From SIG299 sp964632165 (GTDB lineage Bacteria; Bacillota; Clostridia; Lachnospirales; Lachnospiraceae), in NCBI GenBank assembly GCA_964632165.1, contig CAZWCZ010000042.1, positions 1-11,435 on the forward strand: DNA of 11,435 bases, written 5' to 3'. The notes under the pieces are model-generated. The model saw nothing but the letters and a program-made list of their open reading frames with translations. It searched no databases and was not told the DNA's origin. Below, one piece after another: positions 5,542 to 11,435 of this stretch (position 1 is its first letter; every line of letters begins with the position of its first letter). The translations under genes and the position numbers were made by a program.

Positions 5542-6253
5542 CCTTATGCTCTCCTTTTAACACCCGGCTGACCGGTTTATAAATAAGCAGCGTCAAAGTC
5601 GCGACAACGATCCCCTTGATCAGATTTAACGGTGCTGTCGCAAAAATAACAAATGTCATAAGGCTGTCAATTGCCCCGTTTACCTTCGTCCCCATCGCGA
5701 TCAGTGCCTCCATATCCATATGAAATGCCTGACTGTATGCAGGAAGAAGCAAAAAAGCATTTAAAAGACATCCGCATACCGTACCCGCTGACACACCAAA
5801 GAAAAGTCCGATTGCCGCACTTTTCTTTGTTTTCTTATGGTAATAGACTACGGATGCCGGAACCACAAAGGCACAGCCGATCAAAAAATTGGCAAACTCC
5901 CCGATAAACGCAGTTGTTGTCCCGTCCACTAACAGGTTTAAGAGTACTTTTACCAGTTCGATCATCACTCCTGCCGTCGGTCCGAGCAAAAATGCTCCGA
6001 TCATCACCGGAAGTTCACTGGCATCGACTTTATAAAAAGGCGGTAAAAACGGCAGAGGTACTTTAAATGTCATGAGAACTACCGCGACCGCAGAGAGCAT
6101 GGCAATATAGACCATGCGCCGCACCTTTCTTCCGGAATCGTTCCGTTGGATCCCATTTTTTTTATCCGCGCGGTATTCTGCCGCTCTTGCAATCAAAAAT
6201 ATTCCGACAGTAACCGCGACGCTGATTATAATAAACCTGACATCTATTTTCAT
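5531..6253 (-). CDS. ribU: ECF transporter S component, riboflavin type (RibU)
   Basis: RibU is the membrane subunit that binds riboflavin and docks on a shared energy-coupling module (EcfA, EcfA', EcfT), which is not encoded here. The RibU signature LPFLPPFYKVDASELP is at 67-82, followed by GAFLLGPTAGVMIELVKVLLNLLV and by NFLIGCAFVVPASVVYY near 122-138, with six hydrophobic helices from residue 47 on. The 240-aa form has an extra N-terminal helix (about 7-24) and a charged linker before the core. The start is ambiguous: ATG 6253 has AAGGAG 15 bases upstream, while in-frame ATG 6115 (residue 47, giving a 194-aa core) has AAGGTG six bases upstream. Only 19 bp separate it from tex, so no FMN riboswitch fits there. 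Another vitamin substrate is possible but less likely. Confidence 0.88.
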   Translation of the reverse strand: MKIDVRFIIISVAVTVGIFLIARAAEYRADKKNGIQRNDSGRKVRRMVYIAMLSAVAVVLMTFKVPLPFLPPFYKVDASELPVMIGAFLLGPTAGVMIELVKVLLNLLVDGTTTAFIGEFANFLIGCAFVVPASVVYYHKKTKKSAAIGLFFGVSAGTVCGCLLNAFLLLPAYSQAFHMDMEALIAMGTKVNGAIDSLMTFVIFATAPLNLIKGIVVATLTLLIYKPVSRVLKGEHKDGR

Positions 6254-6272
6254 TTTCCAGTCTCTTTTCTCC

Positions 6273-8654
6273 TTACAGGATCATCGTCAGCTGAATACGC
6301 TTTTTGCCCGCATCTACGCTCATTACCTTTACATCCACAACATCGCCGACGCTGACTGCTTCCAGCGGATGTTTGATAAACTTCTTGTTCGTGATCTGGG
6401 AAATATGCACCAGACCATCCTGATGTACTCCGATATCCACAAAGACGCCAAAGTCAATGACATTGCGAACAGTTCCCTTTAATACCATGCCTTCCGTCAG
6501 ATCCTTTATATCAAGGACATCCGTTCTTAAGATCGGCTTCGGCATTTCCTCACGCGGATCCCTTCCCGGCTTTTCCAACTCTTTCATGATATCCGTCAGG
6601 GTAAGTTCTCCAATGCCAAGTTCTTCGGAAAGTTTCTTTTTGTCCTTGATCATACTGCTTAAATGTGAAAGGTCCTCTCCTGCTGCCGGCACTGTCACAG
6701 TCTCTTTTTCCCCGGAAGGTTTTTCCGTCACGGTCGGTGCACCGCCTGCTGCAAATGCGCTGGCAAGTGCCTGTCCAAATGCCGAATTTGTATTTTTCAC
6801 AAGGATCTGCTTTGTTTCCCTGCGGTTTTTCTGTTTTCTGTTCTGTGCTTCTTCTGCTTTCTTTGCTGCTTTTTTAGCTCCCGCATCTGCCTTTTTCTGG
6901 TTTTCCTGCAGTTCCTTGATGTTTTCCGGCGTAAATCCAAGTTTTTCAAGAAGCTTTGTTGCAGCAGCATAAGATTCCGGATGTACGCTCGTTGCATCTA
7001 AAGGATTGCTTCCATCTGCAATACGCAAAAATCCGGCACACTGCTCATACGCCTTTGGTCCGAGCTTTGCAACTTTCAGCAGATCCTCCCTTGTCGTAAA
7101 CCTGCCGTTTGCTTCACGATAGGCAACGATATTCTTGGCGATCGTCTTGCTGATTCCCGATACGTATTCCAACAGAGACGGGGATGCCGTATTCAGGTCA
7201 ACGCCTACTTTATTTACGCAGTCTTCCACTACGCCTGCCAGGGTTTCCCCAAGTTTTTTCTGATTCATGTCATGCTGGTACTGACCCACTCCGATTGCCT
7301 TTGGCTCGATTTTCACAAGTTCCGCCAAAGGATCCTGCAGTCTTCGTGCAATGGATACGGCACTTCTTTGTGCCACATCATAATCCGGAAATTCTTCGGT
7401 AGCCAGCTTACTTGCCGAATACACGGAAGCTCCTGCTTCGTTCGTAATGACATACTTTGTCGGTACATTCATCTCACGCAGTAATTCTGCCACAAACTGT
7501 TCAGATTCTCTGGAGGCGGTCCCGTTTCCGATGGAGATCAGGGTAACACGATATTTGCAGATAAGATGCCGTACTATTTTTTTTGCTTCTTCCTGTTTGC
7601 CCGCAGACGGGATCGTGGCAAATACCACCGCCGTATCCAATACCTTACCCGTGCCGTCTACAACAGCAAGCTTACATCCGGTTCTGAATCCGGGGTCCCA
7701 GCCCAGCACCGTCTGTCCCACGATCGGCGGCTGCATCAAAAGCTGTTCCAGATTTTTTCCGAATACCCTGATTGCCCCTTCTTCTGCCTTTTCCGTCAGA
7801 TCATTTCGTATTTCACGGTCAATGGCCGGAGCGATCAGACGATGATAACTGTCCTCTATTGTTGCCTTCAAAAGCTCTGTAGTATATGGATTTTCTTTTT
7901 GTATTACTTTTTTTTCAAGGTAGCGCAGGATCCGCTCTTCCGGTGCGGAAATTTTTACCGTAAGTATCTTCTCATTTTCGCCACGGTTTAATGCAAGGGT
8001 CCTGTGTCCCGGAAGCGTTGCCAGCTTTTCACTGAAATTATAATACATCTCATAAACGCTTTCAGTACCTTCTTCTTTTGCCGCAGAAGAAATGCTTCCC
8101 TCTTCCATGGTAACTTCTCTGATATAAGAACGGTATTCTGCTTCGTCGGAAATCTTTTCTGCAATAATATCAAGCGCTCCGGCAACGGCTTCTCCCGGTG
8201 TTGTCACTCCTTTTTCTTCGGAAAGATACTCCGCAGCACTTTCCTCCAACGGTATCTGCGTTTCCTGTGCATAAATGAGTTCTGCCAGTGGGGTCAGTCC
8301 CTTCTCCTGCGCGATCGTTGCACGTGTTCTTCTCTTTGGACGGTACGGGCGGTATAAATCTTCCAATACAACCATGGTAGCTGCTTCTTCAATCTGCTGT
8401 TTCAGCTCTTCGGTCAGTTTTCCCTGTTCTTCAATGCTGCGGATCACCTGTTCTTTCTTTTCTTCCAATCCGCGCAGATACGTCAGTCTCTCATCCAGAT
8501 TACGGAGCACTTCATCATTTAATGCACCGGTTGCTTCTTTGCGGTAACGTGCAATAAACGGGATCGTATTCCCTTCATCAATCAGTTTAACGGCTGCCTC
8601 TACCTGCTCGTAGCGCACACCCAGTTCCGTTGTCAGCTGTCTTAAGATATCCAT
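6273..8654 (-). CDS. tex: Tex family RNA-binding transcription accessory protein
   Basis: Tex is a cytoplasmic nucleic-acid-binding protein linked to transcription and RNA metabolism; its exact activity is unclear. Domains in order: an N-terminal helical region (1-200, with IPFIARYRKEATGALNDE at 31-48 and DLYRPYRPKRRT at 99-110), a YqgF/RuvC-like nuclease-fold domain from about 318 (GWDPGFRTGCKLAVVDG) to 450, tandem helix-hairpin-helix motifs (about 487-545, LNTASPSLL, then GRFTTREDLL and LGPKAYEQCAGFLRI), and a C-terminal S1 domain (720-790, GMVLKGTVRNVIDFGVFVDIG). At 793 aa it is longer than many homologues because of a low-complexity insert at about 585-666. A promoter precedes it. The ATG has AAAGGAG 12 bases upstream, a long spacing. 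It appears to be the first gene of the long minus-strand unit. Confidence 0.96.
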   Translation of the reverse strand: MDILRQLTTELGVRYEQVEAAVKLIDEGNTIPFIARYRKEATGALNDEVLRNLDERLTYLRGLEEKKEQVIRSIEEQGKLTEELKQQIEEAATMVVLEDLYRPYRPKRRTRATIAQEKGLTPLAELIYAQETQIPLEESAAEYLSEEKGVTTPGEAVAGALDIIAEKISDEAEYRSYIREVTMEEGSISSAAKEEGTESVYEMYYNFSEKLATLPGHRTLALNRGENEKILTVKISAPEERILRYLEKKVIQKENPYTTELLKATIEDSYHRLIAPAIDREIRNDLTEKAEEGAIRVFGKNLEQLLMQPPIVGQTVLGWDPGFRTGCKLAVVDGTGKVLDTAVVFATIPSAGKQEEAKKIVRHLICKYRVTLISIGNGTASRESEQFVAELLREMNVPTKYVITNEAGASVYSASKLATEEFPDYDVAQRSAVSIARRLQDPLAELVKIEPKAIGVGQYQHDMNQKKLGETLAGVVEDCVNKVGVDLNTASPSLLEYVSGISKTIAKNIVAYREANGRFTTREDLLKVAKLGPKAYEQCAGFLRIADGSNPLDATSVHPESYAAATKLLEKLGFTPENIKELQENQKKADAGAKKAAKKAEEAQNRKQKNRRETKQILVKNTNSAFGQALASAFAAGGAPTVTEKPSGEKETVTVPAAGEDLSHLSSMIKDKKKLSEELGIGELTLTDIMKELEKPGRDPREEMPKPILRTDVLDIKDLTEGMVLKGTVRNVIDFGVFVDIGVHQDGLVHISQITNKKFIKHPLEAVSVGDVVDVKVMSVDAGKKRIQLTMIL
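6657..6902 (-). other. Lys/Ala-rich low-complexity linker within Tex
   Basis: Codons about 585-666 of tex encode a charged, low-complexity stretch (KKADAGAKKAAKKAEEAQ, then RKQKNRR, then an Ala/Gly-rich part) between the helix-hairpin-helix region and the segment ELTLTDIMKELEKPGRDPREE that leads to the S1 domain. It is predicted to be disordered and its first half is strongly basic. It keeps the reading frame and contains no stop. Confidence 0.7.
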
Positions 8655-8690
8655 TTCTGTTTCTTACTCCTTTTGCTTCATCTTCTGATT

Positions 8691-8720
8691 ATCATACCAC
8701 ATTTTCCCGGGTATTAGCAA
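8691..8720 (-). promoter_or_regulatory. Promoter of tex and the downstream genes
   Basis: On the minus strand TTGCTA (8715-8720), an 18-bp spacer and TATGAT (8691-8696) preceded by TGG form an extended -10 promoter in the 97-bp gap between the deaminase gene and tex. Transcription would start near 8684, giving a leader of about 30 bases. I see no convincing terminator for the deaminase transcript in this gap. Confidence 0.65.
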
Positions 8721-8751
8721 GAAAAAGACGGCTTATTCCTTCCCCTGTTTT

Positions 8752-9240
8752 CTAATATCCAAATGTACCGGAGAGCGATTCATCCTGATCGATCCAATCC
8801 TGCACCTGAATCACTCTATACTCTTCTTCATTGTCACGCAACACTACGGCAGAAATCCCGGCATTAATGATCATGCGCTTACACATGGAACAGGAATTTG
8901 ACTTTGCAATGTATTCCCCCGTGCTTACTTCACGTCCGGACAAGTACATTGTACTGCCGATCATCTTTTCCCTCTCTGCACTGATAATGGCATTTGCTTC
9001 TGCATGTACACTCCTGCAAAGTTCATATCTTTCTCCTCGCGGGATATTCATCTTCTGACGGATGCAATATCCGAGATCGCTGCAGTTTAAGCGCCCTCTT
9101 GGTGCTCCGACATAACCTGTAGCAATAACTTCATCATTTTTTACGATAACAGCTCCGTATCGTCTTCTCAGACAGGTACCGCGCTTGGATACCACATCTG
9201 CCAGATCCAGATAATAATTTACTTTATCCCGTCTCTCCAT
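8752..9240 (-). CDS. dCMP deaminase-like zinc-dependent deaminase
   Basis: The family converts dCMP to dUMP, feeding dTMP synthesis. The 162-aa protein has GYVGAPRG (42-49), the catalytic and zinc-binding HAEANAI (H79, E81), and a second zinc motif SCSMC (C117, C120) where most members have PCxxC. Additional cysteines at 23, 53, 59 and 75 may build a second metal site, as reported for some dCMP deaminases. A conserved-looking MNIPRGERYELC segment precedes the active site. I chose ATG 9240 because GGAGG lies six bases upstream and the family N terminus fits; an open frame continues upstream to 9444 but overlaps the flavoprotein gene and is compositionally unlike a protein. It follows the flavoprotein by 26 bp. 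A cytidine-type or ComEB-like substrate remains possible. Confidence 0.9.
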   Translation of the reverse strand: MERRDKVNYYLDLADVVSKRGTCLRRRYGAVIVKNDEVIATGYVGAPRGRLNCSDLGYCIRQKMNIPRGERYELCRSVHAEANAIISAEREKMIGSTMYLSGREVSTGEYIAKSNSCSMCKRMIINAGISAVVLRDNEEEYRVIQVQDWIDQDESLSGTFGY

Positions 9241-9246
9241 CCGTTT

Positions 9247-9251
9247 CCTCC
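9247..9251 (-). promoter_or_regulatory. RBS fixing the start of the deaminase gene
   Basis: GGAGG six bases before ATG 9240 identifies this ATG as the start, against the longer open frame that runs into the flavoprotein gene. Confidence 0.75.
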
Positions 9252-9266
9252 CTGGCTCATCCCCTT

Positions 9267-9884
9267 TTAGCGGATAAAATTTGTCCATGCATGCTTTTCC
9301 TGTTCCGGAAGACCATAGGCCTCTTTTCCGAGAGCAATGCTCTTCATCAGGAACGTCATATTCCTTGCCAGCGTCCTTGCCGTCTGCATTCCTTCCGCAT
9401 CCTGCTCTGCCTCTCCCGGCATTGCCCCGTGTACGCTGTTCCAATACTGGCTGGACGCCACCGGCATACCGCTAATCGTAAAAAATTTGTTCAGCTGATC
9501 AAATGTTGCAGAGCACCCTCCTCTTCTCGCAACTACCACACTGGCGCCTACTTTCATGCGTTTATCAAATTTTGTGCTGTAAAACAGTCGGTCTAACAAT
9601 GCCACCAAAGTTGCATTTGCTCCTGCATAGTACACCGGGCTTGCGATTACCATGCCGTCACATTCTTCAAACTTCTTTGCATATTCATTTACTTCATCAT
9701 CCATAACGCACTTTCCTGTTTTTTTACAGGCACTGCATCCTCTGCACCCGCAAATCCTGAGTGTGCCGACAGGAAGCACTTCTGTCTCCACACCCTCCGA
9801 TTCAAATACTCTTACCATTTCCGCCGTTACGGCTGCCGTATTTCCGTTACTTCTCGGACTTCCGTTTAAAATCAATACTTTCAT
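9267..9884 (-). CDS. Iron-sulfur-type flavoprotein, NADPH-dependent FMN reductase family
   Basis: A 205-aa flavodoxin-fold oxidoreductase, probably FMN-binding. It begins MKVLILNGSPRSNGNT, where GSPRSNGNT (8-16) is the FMN phosphate loop, and has SPVYYAG (82-88), the second FMN loop. Between them is a compact cysteine cluster, C47xxC50xxC53x5C59, matching the CX2CX2CX4-7C pattern of Isf-type flavoproteins that hold a 4Fe-4S cluster; C45 is just before it. A RRGGC segment is at 120-124. The electron donor and acceptor are not evident. I chose ATG 9884 because the fold starts there and GAGGAG lies 10 bases upstream; in-frame ATG 9938 would add a short basic leader and is less likely. It is divergent from the MATE gene and followed by the deaminase 26 bp later. 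Confidence 0.88.
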   Translation of the reverse strand: MKVLILNGSPRSNGNTAAVTAEMVRVFESEGVETEVLPVGTLRICGCRGCSACKKTGKCVMDDEVNEYAKKFEECDGMVIASPVYYAGANATLVALLDRLFYSTKFDKRMKVGASVVVARRGGCSATFDQLNKFFTISGMPVASSQYWNSVHGAMPGEAEQDAEGMQTARTLARNMTFLMKSIALGKEAYGLPEQEKHAWTNFIR

Positions 9885-9939
9885 TCTGATCTGTCTCCTC
9901 TTTTTCATGATCCTGTTTTTGGATTTTTTTCGAAACATA

Positions 9940-9968
9940 TTTACACCTGTCTTTGAACGGATTATAAT
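9940..9968 (+). promoter_or_regulatory. Promoter of the MATE gene
   Basis: TTTACA (9940-9945), a 17-bp spacer and a perfect TATAAT (9963-9968) form a strong plus-strand promoter with a start near 9975, about 40 bases before the MATE ATG. An alternative pair, TTGAAC (9953-9958) with TATAAA (9977-9982) at 18-bp spacing, overlaps it. TACACC occurs twice here (9942-9947 and 9968-9973). Confidence 0.7.
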
Positions 9969-9989
9969 ACACCCGGTATAAAAAAACAA
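9961..9989 (-). promoter_or_regulatory. Promoter of the flavoprotein gene, overlapping the MATE promoter
   Basis: On the minus strand TTGTTT (9984-9989), a 17-bp spacer and a perfect TATAAT (9961-9966) point at the flavoprotein gene, with a start near 9954 and a leader of about 70 bases. Its -10 box shares four bases with the plus-strand -10 box because ATTATAAT at 9961-9968 is self-complementary. Both promoters cannot be occupied at the same time. Confidence 0.6.
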
Positions 9990-10015
9990 TACAAAAGGAA
10001 ACGGAGACTTCAAAA

Positions 10016-11359
10016 ATGAATCGTGATCTTACTACCGGAAACCCACAGACCGTGCTTTGGAAATTCTGTCTTCCTCTCTTTGGAAGCATTCTTTTCCAAC
10101 AGCTGTATAACATTGCCGACAGCCTTGTTGCCGGAAAATTTATCGGAGAAAATGCACTGGCTGCCGTTGGAAACAGCTACGAGATCACTCTGATCTATCT
10201 TGCCTTTGCTTTCGGATGCAACATGGGCTGTTCTGTTATTGTTTCCAGACTTTTTGGTGCAAAGGATTTCAGGAACATGAAGACCGCGGTCTCTACCGCA
10301 TGTATTTTCAGCGCAGTGATCTGCCTGTTTCTGATGATGTCCGGCATTGCCGGATCCCGGCTTTTACTCCAGCTGATCCGCACACCGGAAGAAGTATTTG
10401 CAGATTCCAAGCTGTATCTTGACATCTATACATGGGGACTTCCGTTTGTCTTCTTTTATAATATTGCAACCGGAATATTTTCTGCCCTTGGCGATTCCAA
10501 AACACCGTTTTTCTTTCTGGCGGTTTCCTCTGTTTCAAATATCGCCATGGATATCCTGTTTGTAACATCCTTTTCCATGGGTGTTGACGGTGTGGCATGG
10601 GCAACTTTTCTCTGCCAGGGAGTCAGCTGTATTCTTGCCATGGCAACAGTCTTCCGTCGGCTTCATAAAATCAAAGGAAACGGTAAGGCTCCGTTATTCG
10701 ACCGGAAACTGTTAAAACAGATTGTGGTCATTGCCGTTCCAAGTACTTTACAGCAAAGCTTTATCTCCTTCGGCAATATCGTTATTCAAAGCATCATCAA
10801 CGGATTTGGTGCCCCGGTCATGGCCGGGTATTCTGCCGCCGTAAAACTAAATAACCTTGTTGTCACTTCCTTTACAACGATTGGAAACGGCATTTCCAAT
10901 TACACGGCGCAAAATCTCGGTGCAGACAGACCATCCCGTATCCGTGCCGGATTTCATGCAGGATTGAAACTGGTCTGGTCTCTGAGTCTTCCTCTTTCGT
11001 TCCTTTATTTTTTCGGAGGCTCTCTGGTGCTAAAGCTCTTTTTGGAAGAACCGACGGAACTCGCCGTAACGACCGGTATTTTGTTTTTAAAAATCCTTTC
11101 TCCATTCTATTTTGTCGTTTCCGCCAAATTAGTGGCGGACGGGATTTTACGTGGTGCCGGAAGGATGAAATATTTCATGGCTGCAACTTTTACCGACCTG
11201 CTTTTGCGTGTCATCCTCGCATTCTTCTTTTCCCGGACGCCGTTGGAATCTACCGGGATCTGGTGTGCCTGGCCGATCGGATGGTGCGTTGCAACCGCAC
11301 TTTCTCTTTTCTTTTACCATCGCAGTCCATGGAATCATGCAAAAACAGAATACGAATAA
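10016..11359 (+). CDS. MATE family efflux transporter
   Basis: A 447-aa integral membrane protein of the multidrug and toxic compound extrusion family, which exports cationic drugs or metabolites using a Na+ or H+ gradient. The length and about 12 hydrophobic helices fit the family. The N-terminal half begins FCLPLFGSILFQQLYNIADSL (17-37) followed by GKFIGENALAAVG, the classical MATE opening. The related second half starts near residue 238 with AVPSTLQQSFISFGNIVIQS and GAPVMAGYSAA, showing the family's internal duplication. The substrate cannot be read from the sequence. The ATG has GGAG nine bases upstream and lies behind its own promoter. It is the only plus-strand gene in the window; no regulator gene is adjacent inside the window. 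Confidence 0.95.
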   Translation: MNRDLTTGNPQTVLWKFCLPLFGSILFQQLYNIADSLVAGKFIGENALAAVGNSYEITLIYLAFAFGCNMGCSVIVSRLFGAKDFRNMKTAVSTACIFSAVICLFLMMSGIAGSRLLLQLIRTPEEVFADSKLYLDIYTWGLPFVFFYNIATGIFSALGDSKTPFFFLAVSSVSNIAMDILFVTSFSMGVDGVAWATFLCQGVSCILAMATVFRRLHKIKGNGKAPLFDRKLLKQIVVIAVPSTLQQSFISFGNIVIQSIINGFGAPVMAGYSAAVKLNNLVVTSFTTIGNGISNYTAQNLGADRPSRIRAGFHAGLKLVWSLSLPLSFLYFFGGSLVLKLFLEEPTELAVTTGILFLKILSPFYFVVSAKLVADGILRGAGRMKYFMAATFTDLLLRVILAFFFSRTPLESTGIWCAWPIGWCVATALSLFFYHRSPWNHAKTEYE

Positions 11360-11435
11360 AAAAAGCAGGGAATGTGATCAGTGAACTGCTCCCCGTCAAG
11401 TAGACAATTGAAAAAATATAAAATTTTTCCTGCCA
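11360..11435. other. Non-coding right edge, no gene seen
   Basis: After the MATE stop codon the sequence is AT-rich apart from a GC-richer core (CTGCTCCCCGTCAAGTAGAC, 11386-11405). GCAGG (11365-11369) and CCTGC (11429-11433) are short inverted matches about 60 bases apart. On the minus strand AGCAG and CTGCT can pair across a 17-base loop and run into seven T, a weak terminator-like shape for transcription entering from the right. No convincing plus-strand terminator for the MATE gene is visible. The edge could be the end of an insertion sequence, but the window stops too soon to tell. Confidence 0.3.

Noticed and set aside
6254..6272. FMN riboswitch ahead of ribU
   Set aside because: The gap between tex and ribU is only 19 bp, far too short for the aptamer, and no RFN-like sequence is seen.
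6457..6972. Plus-strand open frame of about 171 codons opposite tex
   Set aside because: Its Ser/Phe/Ala-rich low-complexity translation mirrors the Lys/Ala-rich linker and S1 lead-in of tex on the other strand; tex is certain.
8655..8751. Terminator between the deaminase gene and tex
   Set aside because: There is a TCTTTTTCTT tract, but no stable stem directly before it on the minus strand.
9241..9444. N-terminal extension of the deaminase reading frame
   Set aside because: It overlaps the flavoprotein gene in another frame, is rich in Gly/Arg/Lys without family similarity, and the GGAGG-backed ATG at 9240 gives the normal family start.
9885..10013. N-terminal extension of the flavoprotein up to 10013
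   Set aside because: It covers the divergent promoter region, and the flavodoxin fold starts at MKVLILNGS with its own RBS. The predicted minus-strand start site near 9954 lies inside the extension.

Overview
The window looks like core chromosome of a Clostridia-class Firmicute, most likely a Lachnospiraceae. The reasons are low-to-moderate GC, strong AGGAGG-type ribosome binding sites, SigA-type promoters, tRNA genes without an encoded CCA, and protein variants of gut-clostridial type. This placement comes from reading the sequence, not from a database match.

Layout, left to right. (1) Two tRNA-Ser genes on the minus strand (UGA, then GGA in transcription order), behind a near-consensus promoter that a 9-bp inverted repeat brackets. 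(2) A minus-strand train from about 8.7 kb down to 0.3 kb, in transcription order: tex, ribU, ycxB-like, tsaE, tsaB, rimI, then a second promoter, a 71-aa CxxC/CxxC protein, rnz, tsaD and ispD. Gaps are mostly 8-42 bp, with one 11-bp overlap. (3) A minus-strand pair of an iron-sulfur-type flavoprotein and a dCMP-deaminase-like enzyme. (4) A divergent plus-strand MATE transporter, with overlapping back-to-back promoters between it and the flavoprotein. (5) A short right edge with no clear gene.

How the genes work together. TsaB, TsaD and TsaE are three of the four proteins that make t6A37 on ANN-decoding tRNAs; TsaC is not here. RNase Z sits among them and trims the 3' ends of tRNAs lacking an encoded CCA, which describes both tRNA-Ser genes at the left edge. 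Those two tRNAs carry A36-A37-A38, the MiaA type, so they are expected substrates of RNase Z but not of the Tsa enzymes. IspD belongs to the MEP isoprenoid pathway, RibU is the riboflavin-binding subunit of an ECF importer, and Tex is an RNA-binding transcription accessory factor.

I found no new defence, mobile or biosynthetic system. This is mainly housekeeping DNA. The items most worth a second look are the inverted repeat around the tRNA promoter, the 71-aa CxxC protein at the head of a promoter, the extra N-terminal membrane helix on RibU, the Lys/Ala-rich insert in Tex, the Isf-type cysteine motif in the flavoprotein, the overlapping divergent promoters, and the hairpins on both sides of rnz.
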